64,000 nt of DNA from positions 1 to 64,000 of the forward strand of contig JAJIRX010001034.1 of assembly GCA_023853785.1 (NCBI GenBank). Reading direction: 5' to 3'. Source of the DNA: Psilocybe azurescens. Taxonomy: Eukaryota; Basidiomycota; Agaricomycetes; Agaricales; Agrocybaceae. Made by a program: the position numbers and the translations under genes. The notes beneath the pieces were generated by a model. That model did not search any database. It was given only the letters and a program-made list of their open reading frames with translations, and was not told where the DNA came from. Shown here in pieces: positions 45,590 to 56,999 of the stretch; position 1 is the stretch's first letter, and each line of letters opens with the position of its first letter.

Positions 45590-48500
45590 ATGCCCTCTCA
45601 AAGACAAAAAAACAAGAAAGAGGCACGGCGAAATGTTTTGTGTGAAGGGGACGTCGAGGCCGCCGCCATTACATATGAAACAAGGAAAACTGTCACACGG
45701 AATGGGCGAATAAAGACAAAAAATACGCAGTTGCACTGGACCATGAACCAACAGAGCCTACTGCCGGGCCTTCTGAACCGAGAGACATGGATCCAGATAT
45801 TGAAGACAATCCATTTTATGACATGGACGTGGAAGTGGATGACTCTGTTGTAGAGCCAAAATCACGGAAGGTCAGACTGTTTTAAATACATCCATTCAAT
45901 TCACATTTTGACCAAATTGAAGACACAACGGGATTATATATTTACAGTTGGTGGAAGAGTAGATGATTTACTGGGGGCATTGCTTAGCCGGGAATCACTA
46001 CGACCCGAGCTCTCTGAGTGCATTCATTGTGCTTCAAACCTACGAGCAGTCTGGCGTTGTCAGGACTGCAGTATGCCTATAATGCTATGCAGATCATGCA
46101 TGCGCAAGACACATCAAGACAATCCTATGCACAGAATTCAACGGTGGACCGGTTCCCATTTCCGCAAAGCCGAGCTTTGGGAAGTCGGAAGTTACCTTCT
46201 AATAACCCATCATGAGGGTAATCCTCTGTGCGCAGCCCTCAAATTTCAGACCAAATATTTGGAGTCATTGGAGCGGCCCAAAGACGAGAGGGAGCAGGCA
46301 GAACTCCGGCAACAGGGTGCAGGATTTCAGAATGCGCGTCCGGAACCGGAACGGGCCGGTGCGGTTCGGGTCCAACCAGCGCGATGACACTCGTGCTGGT
46401 ACTCACCAGCAAGAATGGACGGATAGACCTCAGCCAGCCGACTATAATTTTAACGATCAAGAATTTGATCGCTACCTGCAATCGTTGCAAGACAATTCCA
46501 ACGTGGTACAAGGCGAAAACGGTGCCGGATGAGGAGCCCGACGACGCAACAGAAGTCACAAATGCCGATGCCGATGTCCATTTTATCCCGGACTATCTCG
46601 AAGCACTAAACATTGGTGATGCCGATCCCACAACAGCCTTTGCAGGGAGCATTCCCACCGCTGATGGTTTGAATAATTCATATGTCCGTGTCGTTCACAC
46701 AAACGGACTTCACCACTGGCGATGGTTTCTTGTTCATGCCGGGGCCTGACGTTCTTCCACTTGATTTGATGGCGAGCAGGCTGATACCGACAAGCTTCTA
46801 TCATGTCCGGACATTGTTTTCCGCTCAAATGCTTGATTTTTTCGTCTTTCAAATCTTGAACTCAAGGCATCGGCATATCAATTTTACACTCTATTCGCTG
46901 ATAACGAACCCAATTGCTCCCTCAAGTGTGGTTGATCTGTACAACGGAATTTAGCGTATGACCCGTCTGTGGAGATGGATGAAGAAACTCAAATGGTCAG
47001 GATTTGCAGGTCATAATGGTAGAAGTGCGGCGGACGTCCGGAAGGTGAACTTGCAAACTACTGCCCGGCATGTCCACAGGTCGGGGTTAACCTGCCGGAC
47101 AATTGGAAAGACGACCCAAACCGCTGGGTGTATAAACAAATTTTGTGGCTGATGGAAATTTCAAGGCCGATCATGTTCGAACGGAGAAGCCGTCGCAGGA
47201 TATATGGCTATCGGAAGGAGGAGGCATGATTCCGCTTCGTGAAGAGTATGATACGTTCCTGAAACATGCTATAGAACGATTAACGGTCAGTTTGCGGCTC
47301 CGATGCCGTCCCGACCCGATCCCGACCCGACTAAACTGTGTACACAGGGCGCACCTTGTGAGAACACATTTAAGGCTATCAAGAACGCTCTGATCGCCTC
47401 ATCCGCCTGCGATATCACCGGAATTGTTGCATTTGCGTGTGCTCGACATGGATGCTTTGCTCCTAATTCTATGGTTGATCTTTTCAAGGGTGAACAGCAA
47501 AAACGTCGATTTTTCATTTTTAATGGCACTGGCTTCCACTCTAGTCCACCCGGACCAAGGAGCTATGGTGATATACAACATTATATGTCAATATTTTATT
47601 TACCTGCTGCTCCGGATTGGACATTTGCTGCCGTCCGGTCTCAAGATTGATCGAGCAATTGGTATGTTTCACGTTCATGCCCATAAAGACGAATGTTTTT
47701 CCGCTATGCGCCCACGTTTATCCCGGGCGCGGCCACTGTTTGTGGTGAAATATTGGAATCATTGTGGTCAAACTTAAATCCAATCTCCCGGGCGGCACGG
47801 ACAGCAACTCTGGCGCACCGTGCAGAGCTCCTGGACGATCATGCCTGCGATTCGAACCATAAAAGACTCTGGGAATATGGAAATATCTTTCCAAACGTTT
47901 TGTAGAAGCTGACCTGCACAGAGACAGGTTTCACAACTGCTTCATGAAAGTTAGTGCCGCGGCCGGGGGGGCGGACACAGTCGACATGTGGACGAAACAA
48001 ATTGAAGATGCAGAATCTCAGCGACTGCATAATCCCAAGGCGATGGATGTATATGCTGCCAAAGCGTCTGGCCGATATCGGATCCGGGGTTGACAGTACC
48101 TCGGAAGCTGACCTGGACCCGACCCGGTGCCGGTCCGCTATCGAATCTTGGTTAGAATTTGCACTGCTAGTGGAAGAAAAACAGTAAGTCAATATTCATT
48201 TCCTATGTAATCAATCAAATGACCCGGCTTCAGGTTGGACATTCGAATTAGGACACGGCGCCTGATTAACGAGGATCGCATCGACGACAGGGATAAAATG
48301 AACAAATTACGGGAAGAATTGGCTGCGGAGATGACGCAGCTCACTCACTGCAAGGCCTTGCGGGAGCTCTTCAGATATCTGGTCAGAGTGTTATTATACC
48401 GGACCAACCACTGGATATTTGGGAAGACGGGGATGACATCCCGACCCGACCCATTGCCGCCGAACTCCATGATGACATTCACCTCCACTTACTATGTCTA

Positions 48501-49342
48501 CCATCCAATGGTAATTGCAGCGAAAGCTACAATGATCGCGGAACTTAAAGCACGAATCAAGCAGGCTACCGGTCATTTGAATCAAATCCGTGAACTCATT
48601 GCAGAGAAGTCCTTCTTGTATTCGAGTGTATACAGAGATGCCCCGAACAAGGGGTCCGGACCCGGGCCCGTGCAACAATTAAAGCAGCTAATCACAAAAT
48701 ATCTTTTCATTCCCAGGTATATACTCATTGCCGTGCCCGGCTAATCCGGCTGAATGCTGACAATATCACCCTCGCGCGAAACTCCGTGTGCTAAAGAAGG
48801 AAGATGTTAGGGGAAGCACCATGATTTTGAATCCCAATCTTTCAGGCTCCACAACACTTCGCCTGTCTTGGATTTGGCATTCGGTGAGCCAACGCCTTTT
48901 GCCCGAGTGAAAGCGGCCAAAATGCCGGTCCCGTACCGTGCCGACTCCGGACAACGATGAAGGAGACTTGGGTATGGAAGAAGAAACGGATCCCGCAACT
49001 ATTCTTGAATGTAAGCCATTTATTTCAAATTGTGTGACGTCATGCTAAATAATATTAGTTAAACGTGTACATTGGCTTCGTGCAAGGGCACAGTTCCAAA
49101 GATGGGACAAAGAGAAGACACTTGTTTCATATGAGATGCAGTGGACCGTATCCTATTTTATGAAGAAAAGCCGGTCGTGGAAATTAGCGGCAGCAGGTCC
49201 GGGACGGGATTCGGCTCAATTGCCACCCGGAGTCGTTGCATATGCACACCGGCAGTCTGAAATATGGCATCAATTGGCAATTATTGCTGACCAATGTATC
49301 AACGATCAAACCCTAATTATAAATCAATGTAACCAAATTTGA
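45590..49342 (+). CDS. CxC2-KDZ transposase, copy B
   Basis: The counterpart of 3680-7429, starting MPSQRQKNKKEARR. The CxC2 cluster is at about 46018-46115 and SCSCRG near 46727. KDZ residues lie at about 47150 (DGNFKADH), 47590 (Asp of the ICQY box) and 47750 (GEILESLWS-like). Some frame changes are shared with copy A, such as the one after SCSCRG and the extra T in the T-run near 46838. Others are private, such as lost bases near 46900. As written the copy is not a single open frame. Confidence 0.82.
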
Positions 49343-49400
49343 TGACACCTTATCTTTCATTTTTTCAACCATCTACTATCACTACTCAAATCCACAAGTT

Positions 49401-51664
49401 ATGTCACAGAACAATACTATCCGACCCTTCAATCCCTTTAGCTTGCACTCTGGTGCCGATGACTCATGGCACCGCGATGTTTTGAGGTATATAGCATATG
49501 GTGATTCTACCGACTTCGTCACGGCTTTGGTCAAGATGTCAGAAGCCGAGAATCGGCATCAAGTTTGGATGCAGACATGCCTCTTTAAAGAGTCCGTAAG
49601 TGCACATATCTGTTGATTCAAACATATCGCCCAAAATTCACACCTTACTGCACAGAGATTTTTCTTGCAGTATGTCGGCATCGCCGCTGCCATGGGCCTG
49701 GTATTCGACACTCCGGTCATTTTACGTTCTTTGGCCGTTTCTCTTTGCCAGGCATCATCCAGTCAATTGCCGCTCCCATTCGATTCAAAACTTATCGCCA
49801 TCCTTGCTGCGAGCACTCGATCTGACCAAGCACATACGTGCTGTATCACAGTACAAGTACGATTGGTGGAACAAAAATACGGCGACGACAACACTAGACG
49901 AGAAGAAGCTACACATTGCCCTTGCATTCCACTCGCGACCAACTAACATTGATCCATCCAACGACAGCACCCCCAGGACCATGGCGGCCCCCGGTTCCGG
50001 CCTCCCTCACCTACTCCTCCACCGATTCCAAGCATAGATCTACTGGCCGTGCCTAAGATTGCTGTTTCCGTTCCCAGTGCCGACCCGGACTGCCCTATGT
50101 GCGACATCTACCAAAAGATGGCCGCTGACCTGTACCAAATGAATGTCGATGCCGTTCGACATAACAGGCAACTTTTCTTGCTGGCCGACACAGAAGCGCT
50201 CTCTCGCGGCGTCGCGTTGCCGGATTCTACGAACTGCGAGGCCGCCGTGCTTAAGGAAACCGCAAACGTTCGGTGCGAGGTACGGAAACGGGGCCGGCAC
50301 CGGCACTGCATGCCCCTACTCGCTCTCATTGGACATGGGGTGAAAGCCTCACCCAAGAGGACGTTCTTGCCCTTGGGCGATCTCACCAAGCGGAGATTCA
50401 CACCGGGTATGGAATCAAGTTGGAAGAGCGGGAATATAGGTGGGAACAATTCGAAGCGAGGAATACAGTTGGAACTTGTGCGTTGTCATTCTCGCTATTC
50501 ATAGATGAGCTTTACTAATGCCATGAACAGGCGTAGAAGAAAATGTGCTGCTAAACAGCCAGGACGATGTCCGGGACTCTATCGGAAACATGTCCGGCAA
50601 TGTCAGAGCAGCACATATGCCGGAGTCCGGTTCGCCACCATCAATTCAACAAGGCGGCGGCCGGGCGAGCGCCATTGCAAATATGTCCGACGACGAAGTG
50701 GAAATCGTCCCGCCACCTTCCATGCAACTAGGCGGCACCCGGACCCAGGTCGCGCTAGTTAACACGATCTGACAACAAGGTCGAAATTTTGTCTGCTGCC
50801 CCTGCACGCGCATAGTCATTCACAGGCTGCCTTGGCCAACATGTCCGATGATGATGAGGTGGAGATCATCTCATCAATTAACGTTGGCCTGACGCGGGGC
50901 GGCACCCGGTCCCGGTTCGCGTTGGCCAACATGTCCGGCGACGATGAGATCGAAATTTTATCTGCTGCCCCTGCACCGCTTAGAGTACGTTCACGGACCG
51001 CCTTGACCAACATGTCCGATGATGATGAGGTGGAGATCATCTCATCATCTAATGGCCTGACAGCAAGCAACGCCCTCAACAGTGTGTTGGACAATTCCAA
51101 CATCCAATTCCGGGCCCAGCGCCCGCTGTTAGAAAACATGTTCGATGACTCCCCGTTCCTTCTCCATCCCTTGCCCGTACCCGTGCTTGCGTAGCATTAG
51201 ACAATATGATGTCTGATGACGACGAGCCAATATCTCTCCCGGCGGACACCCGCTCTCGTGCTCGCGTAGCACTGGACAATATAATGTCTGACAATAACGA
51301 TCCCAACCCCCGCAGAGCCGATCACTCCCCGGCGGACTTCCATTCCACGTGCTGCGTATTGCGTTGGCCAACATGTTGTCTGATGATGACGAGCCCAACC
51401 CCCGTAGCCCCTGGCCCCCACGCTCACCCGCTTTGAATGCGCCCGGCATTATATCCGGACTCGTCCCGCTCCCCGCCCGTCCTGCCCCTGCCATCATGAT
51501 GTCCGATCACGATGAGCGCCCTGCGCATCGTAATCCATATCCTTACTCCCTTCCCCTGATTCGCCCGGGAGAGGTGAGGCTGGCCCTCACAAGAAAGCAA
51601 GGCGATCAAAAAGGTGTATCGGCCAGAAGACTTTGAGGACATGGATGATGAATGGTTTGCGTAG
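49401..51664 (+). CDS. Gene B of KDZ element, SIM-like repeats, copy B
   Basis: It starts MSQNNTIRPFNPF about 58 bp beyond the transposase end and stops at TAG 51662-51664 after MDDEWFA. The conserved DCPMCDIYQKMAADLYQMN lies near 50088-50145. SIM-like cores are near 50692 (VEIV), 50772 (VEIL, preserved here but lost in copy A), 50855 (VEII), 50947 (IEIL) and 51027 (VEII). Acidic repeats without the core follow to about 51520. Function unknown; a SUMO-binding scaffold is an inference. Confidence 0.6.
50640..51530 (+). repeat. Coding tandem repeats of gene B, copy B
   Basis: The same array as 1505-2400, with five units keeping a hydrophobic core after NMSDDDE or a related run. Confidence 0.7.
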
Positions 51665-52426
51665 TTTAGTGTCTAGGTCGTCTTCATTAATGTTTTTGAC
51701 AATATAATTATTATCTTCGGCATCACGAGTGCTGCAGCAGAACAGGACAGGCCGGGCTAACTGAGCGGGTCGGGGACACGTGTCGGCACATACAACACCG
51801 GTATTAATACGGAATACACTAGGTCGGGAAGCTGAACGGGTGGGAACCCGGGTCGGCAAAATCTAAAGTGCCACCTGCAAAACTGCACTGCAAAAACAAC
51901 CAAATAACCTGGTTCGAACCCTGGATGTCAAACTTTAATATCCACGCAATACCACTACACAAACAGTCCTATTTTTGACTTGTCTCTTTCTTTTACCTGA
52001 TCTTAAAGTGCGTATCAAACCCGGGTGGAATTGATCCCACCGGCTGTACCAAAAATGACTACGTGGCGGGATTGAAACCCAGGAGTAAGATAGCCATTGT
52101 GAACACTAACCGTTATGCCATTGATTCTTGATATGTATATGTAGCCCCGTATATGGCCAATGTTTGAGATTCAGAGAGGGTATATTGTGTTGGGAGCGGC
52201 ATCAGGGGGGCGGGGACCGGGGCGGACGCACTTTCCGTACCTACCACACCATTTGGTACAATTCTGTAAAAAATTTGCTGCTCTGCAATTTCATTTGGAC
52301 TGAAAAAAGCCTCCGGCGGCGGGAATTTTTCCGTACTCCGGACCGGGTCTGGGAAAGGGAGGCGGCGCAGGCAATGTACCCTACCCAACCAGCCAGACAT
52401 GGTGCATTCAATGTAATTACTGAATC
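51665..52426. other. Subterminal region of copy B with tRNA-like modules
   Basis: The counterpart of 591-1343. On the minus strand it keeps both A/B-box-like modules (about 51900-51960 and 52060-52125). No protein gene. Confidence 0.45.
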
Positions 52427-52568
52427 ATATCTCATGGTACAGTGTAGATTCCCTTTTAAGGATAAACAACATTCAGCGGCTCAGAGGAATTACTGAACCC
52501 ATATGATATGCAACACTGTAATTGTCCTTTCTACCATATGGTATGTTACAATGGTACATATCTAGCTG
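52427..52568 (-). repeat. Terminal inverted repeat, outer end of copy B
   Basis: Matches 449-590 in reverse and ends CATATCTAGCTG. Confidence 0.8.
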
Positions 52569-52789
52569 AAAGGCCTTAGACAATGATAAATTAGGTCACG
52601 AGAGCTGCCGTTTGATCCCAACAATGGCAAACCTCCTTTTGGTTTAAGTCAGCAACAAAATGAACAAAGCGCTGAGGGCGTGAACGAGAGCCTGAGCTGC
52701 TCTATCGATATGAATTTAGCTGGAAGATCTCGAAACTCTCCATCCACCCGATTTGCGTTGTAGGAATACCTGTCAACGCTAAGCTATTA
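52569..52789. other. Gap between copy B and MITE, no gene seen
   Basis: Nothing supported. Its left edge does not match the inner flank of copy B. Confidence 0.35.
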
Positions 52790-53270
52790 GGGACGTTCAA
52801 TGCTGGGGCGCATCTTGCATCTTGCATCTCGCCTTTCGCATTTGATCAGCTTATATAACGTAGATTTAAGATTCCGCTGTGACCTTTTTGTGACGGACGC
52901 GGTGGACACGTCTTCCTCTTGTTGCTCGTTTTAAAACCACTCCCACACGCTCGTTTAACACTCTCCATTTTTAAATTAACTGACAGAGGGCCGTTCATTG
53001 AGATAACGAGTTTCCTCAAGGAGAGCAATGATTTCGAGGTCTTTTTGTAGGTTTAAAGTGTATTCCTCAAGATTCTCAGGTGGTGAAAAAATGTCTCGAG
53101 TTGCCATTGATAATAAGAATGAATCTAGAAGATAATTGGCCCCTATGTTATCACAGATAATCAGATGTGACACACGCTCCAAGCGGTCTTTCAAATTCAT
53201 GTTATATAAGCTGATCAAATGCGAAATGCGAAATGCGAGATGCGAGATGTCGCCCAGCTTTGAACGTCCC
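52790..53270. mobile_element. 481-bp TIR element (MITE-like)
   Basis: Terminal inverted repeats of about 70 bp (52790-52859 and 53201-53270) begin GGGACGTTCAA and end TTGATCAGCTTATATAAC. TA flanks both sides, as expected of a Tc1/mariner-type duplication. The repeats contain heptamer runs of GCGAAAT or GCGAGAT. The inside has a short leftward frame (53218-52976) with DNIGANYLLDSFLLSMATRD, too short to assign. Confidence 0.75.
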
Positions 53271-53624
53271 TATTTGAAGACAAGTCCTATTTTGGCGAAA
53301 TCTGCACTTGCAACATGCAACTTAAACCCACGAGGATTGGTAAGACGTGGCTGAGTAATTGATAACTGCGGAATGACGTCATAATCCCGGCTCTGACCAC
53401 AAAACGGTCTTCGGCCAGCTTGTTCTGCAGCCTACACCAAGGTATATAAAGCATGCTTCGAACAGAAAACAGCAAACATCAACCGGCATAAACCAAACAG
53501 CAAAATTTTAAACAACAGCCCCAATCCCTTGCCCCACCTGCTCACCAGGTCATCAGTCTGTTAACAGCACCAAATATCACATTAACGGCTTGAACGCCCG
53601 CTGATTGTGAAGAAGTACCCAACC
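53271..53624. other. Upstream region of the GFA gene
   Basis: No gene seen. The expected promoter of 53625 lies here. TATATAAA occurs near 53442. Confidence 0.35.
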
Positions 53625-54260
53625 ATGGCCTCCACCACTATGCCCACCACCACCGCCGTCGACAAATCCAAACCCTACTTCCCTCTGGCTGGCTTGGCCA
53701 GTGACGGCTGGTCCACCGAAGATGAAGCTGACGGCCACATGCTTTTTGTGGCGCCCGTACAACTGGCATTCGTAAGTTTTGGCGTCTGAGTCTGCTCGTC
53801 AGCATGCCCCGCTCAAATACCATCTCCAAACTGCCAGCCAACCCATGGCCCTGGTTTCGTCGGCTCCTTCGTCTGCAACTGCGCCGACTGCCACAAACTC
53901 ACTGCGTCCGTGCACGCAACCAACTTCACCGTCTATGACACGCACCTGAAGCACCTCGCGCGGCCGCTGACAACCTGAAGACCTTCGGTCAATCGCTGGC
54001 ACTGTTTTCGTCAATACCCCTGGCCAGGACAACACCATGACCAACTACTTCTGTTCCACTTGCGGCTCGCTCATGTATCGCTGGTCGGCGGGGCTTTCCC
54101 AGGCATGAGTATCCTGCGTGTAGGCAGCGTGGACGATTTCTCTTTGCACGAGACCAAGTTGAGACCCACAATGGAGCAGTTTACCAAGGACCGTGTGTCC
54201 TGGAAACTTCCCACGGAAGGGGCCAAGCAGTTTGAGGAGGACGGCCTACACGTAAAGTGA
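53625..54260 (+). CDS. GFA/CENP-V-type zinc protein
   Basis: The family includes glutathione-dependent formaldehyde-activating enzymes, and many fungal members have unknown substrates. The start is MASTTMPTTTAVDKSK. After a short intron (about 53774-53847, GTAAGT to CCAG) come FVCNCADCHKLTASVHATNF with zinc-ligand cysteines, MTNYFCSTCGSLM with the second pair, and FPGMSILRVGSVDDFSLHE with FTKDRVSW before the stop at 54258-54260. Extra bases in a T run and a C run near 53743-53757 disturb the first cysteine pair, and another shift lies near 54090. I favour consensus errors in a real gene over a pseudogene. Confidence 0.75.
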
Positions 54261-54985
54261 CCGAAGGTCAGAGGAGGCGAAGTCGCAGAACTGTAATGAA
54301 GCGGTACTTTTCACCATCACTCCTTCCCTCTTCGTCATCGTGCATCCATCTCCTCCTCCTATTCCCTTCATTTTGGTCCCCATTCTTATTTCCCTTAGTC
54401 TCGAGGGAATGTTGTAACCTACATCAAGTTCTAGGTACATTCATCTAGTTTTTCTCCGGCTGCTGCGCGCGCAGCTGCGGTCAGCCATTCTCATGATTCT
54501 GTTCATATGACTCCTTTCTCTTTTCGTACTTGTCTTCGTCACCTGACAAGCTGCTGACTTGGTATTTAACGGATCACCGTAGTACAAGCAAACTCAACTA
54601 GTAAAAATCATTGTCTGCATGTAATTTTTACAATCTGCAGTCTCACTCATTTATCACTTGGCCTAGAATCTTATTTACTGTATATTATAGGCTGATGAAG
54701 AGACAAAGAGATGCTCAAAATTGGTCACACTCTCAAGGCCCTGAAGACTCCGGTCGTCACTCAGTATCCGAATATAACATCGAATTGCCTCTGCCAAATA
54801 ATATAAGAAAAGAATATGATATAATACATGAATTGCAATGCTCGCAATCGGGGTGGGGATATTAAGTATAATACAGCGAACAGAAAAGATTAACGAATAA
54901 ACGAATGTCGAGAAAATACAACCCGAAAATAAAAGTAAACGGGATCGACAGGACAGTGAAAGCGGTTATTTTGGGTTAGGTGAGG
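54261..54985. other. Intergenic, no gene recognised
   Basis: A short plus frame near 54690-54865 (RLMKRQRDAQNWSHSQGPED) has no recognisable match. The region separates the converging GFA and kinase genes. Confidence 0.35.
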
Positions 54986-56650
54986 TTAGGGTAGAGGTTC
55001 GCGGCTGCTGGAGAGCCGGTTGAGATGGATATAGACGTCCGTCCCGAATCCGTCCATGGATATAAAGCGTAGATCTCCTCCAAAGTATCGAGCGTACTAA
55101 AAATACGAATTCACATCAGTTCACGGAAAAGTCGGAACGACGAAGGGGCGGAATGATGAGGAGAGAATAACAACGCACCAATCTCGAAAGCGGCAGCCCA
55201 TACCCAAACCCAGCCATCGGTGCCTTAAAATCGCTTCGCCTGGAAATTAGTATCAATCCCTGGTTCTCCATCGCCGTATACATATACGTCCAAATAAGCG
55301 GGATCGCGCTCCTCGGGATGCCCCCTCCCTCATCTGAGATCTTGATGGTAATATCCTCCTTGCCCTGAACCACCACCACCTTGACCGGGGGGAAGTTGTC
55401 CTCCTGGTCCACCCCATAGCGCTTCGACAGCGGCCGCGGGGAGTTTTTGAGGAGTTCGAAGCAGATGTGGGAGAGGTGGCCGGGGACGTCACGGGAATAT
55501 GAGGTCTTTCGGACAGATGAGTTGGACGGGGGCCTTTGAACATGGCATAGTGCTCTTCGCCCAGACGAAACGGGGCGTTTTCGATGGCTTCTTGCACGAT
55601 GTCGTGGACATTCTGCGGAGTGTGTAAGTATGATTCAAAAAAGAAAGAAAAAAAACAAAGAGAGAAGGAGAATACGAACCGCTTTCGTGCAGATAATCCC
55701 AACATAATCCTCATGCGCCTGCTGGGTATTCAAAGCCACGTCTACAAAACAAAATAGCAACATAAGACCACAGAACCACAACGGACAGAAGTCAAATACG
55801 CACGTTGACCAATGAGGAAACGGATGCCTATACGGGAGAGATAGAATCTATCTAACCACGCCTGCATGTCAAGACCAATATGCCGCGCATTCTGACTCCT
55901 CTTCTACTCCAACACACCCTGCGCTGACGGTGGTGACGGTTGGGTCGTGCCGACTCTTGATCTGCTCTAGTGACTTTGTGAAGCGTTTGTTGTAATCCTG
56001 GACCTCCGGTGGCCAGGTGATATTATTGGTATTGGCGTAATATCTGTGTTATCTCATGAGTAAATGCGGCGTTGAGGGAGGAGGAGGAGGAGGAGGAAAG
56101 AAAGACACACCTCCGTTCTATAGGTACTCGGAGCTTCAGCTGGTTAAATCCATTTCCGTTTCCACTCCCATGGCCATGGCTATTCGTATGGTGATGTCCA
56201 GCTCGGGCATAAGGATTGTTAAAAGGTTGGGTTTTGACTCTGGTAGATGAATATCTTCCGGGCGAGTCATCATGAGAGCTTGGCGGATGTTGGCCGGCAA
56301 CACGATGGGAGGGAATGTGATGAGTTCCTGCTCAAGACGTGTTCAGAACTGAGTCACACGAGCACGAATAAGTTGGCGTACCTCGAAAGATTGGGCATAC
56401 CAGTTCTTGACCTTGTTGATGGAGGGCATCGCGCTAAGGTTGTGAGGTAGTTCATCGAGTTCCTTGACAGCGATGGGCAAGGCGAACAGTTAGTTCCTCT
56501 AAGAATGGACAAATGAGTCATTCTGTGAACGAATTGATAGCAACTCAAGGAGCACGCACCTGCTAGAAACTGACTAGCTTTGAGAAGGGTTCCTTGACTC
56601 GGATTCTGGCCGAACAAGACCATCTGCTGCAACGAGACTAGTGATACTGG
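54986..56650 (-). CDS. Mitochondrial pyruvate dehydrogenase kinase
   Basis: The enzyme phosphorylates and switches off the pyruvate dehydrogenase E1-alpha subunit in the mitochondrial matrix. Read leftward: QQMVLFGQNPSQGTLLKAS (near 56610), an intron, ELDELPHNLSAMPSINKVKN (near 56430), HDIVQEAIENA (near 55590), the N-box FELLKNS (near 55450), the G1 box ITIKISDEGGGIPRSA (near 55330), the G2 box GFGYGLPLSR (near 55200) and DGFGTDVYIHLNRL before the TAA at 54986-54988. These are GHKL ATPase motifs in family order. The N-terminal start is not fixed. Extra bases near 55535 and 56485 break the frame as written and may be errors. Confidence 0.85.
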
Positions 56651-56687
56651 CGTTAGATGATGTTCAAGTCACTGGGGGATGCGAGCA

Positions 56688-56999
56688 CTAAGCGCCAGTC
56701 TGTGGGAATGAGCCGAAATGGTGGATCTTGTCCCATATCGCAGGAGTTATACGGAAGCCTGCAGACATGGTAATCAACAAAGGACGTAAGCTCGTCGTCC
56801 GAAACGACTCCCCACCGCTTATCACATGCCCCCAGGCCCTATCCGAATATCCGATCCAACCTGCACGGAGCTCGAGACTCTCAATTCCGTCTCCAAACAT
56901 ACATCTAGACCAATATTTCCAATCTATATTTTCTTCAGAAATCATTCCTTCAAAGACTTGAGGAAGGAATCCAAAATGGCTTATCTGCGAGCAATCCAA
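56688..56999 (-). other. Open frame, unrecognised
   Basis: The minus frame GFLPQVFEGMISEENIDWKY and MFGDGIESLELRAGWIGYSD looks protein-like, but a plus frame also covers the region. No family recognised. Confidence 0.2.

Larger units (their letters stand above)
37635..52568 (+). mobile_element. KDZ DNA transposon, copy B
   Basis: A 14,934-bp copy inverted relative to copy A and free of nested insertions. It has the same terminal repeats and five genes. Flanks (CTACGATA before, AAAGGCCT after) do not form a target duplication. That points to a later rearrangement, insertion without duplication, or an assembly join. Confidence 0.88.

Noticed and set aside
449..52568. One giant palindrome or a single element with 14.9-kb inverted arms
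   Set aside because: Each arm has its own pair of terminal inverted repeats, and copy A has its own target duplication, so two separate elements fit better.
449..52568. A TET/JBP oxygenase gene, known to be associated with KDZ elements in some mushrooms
   Set aside because: No frame shows the HxD and other dioxygenase motifs that I would expect.
54972..54995. TTAGG-like repeats
   Set aside because: They overlap and abut the 3' end of the kinase gene and are not a regular telomeric array.
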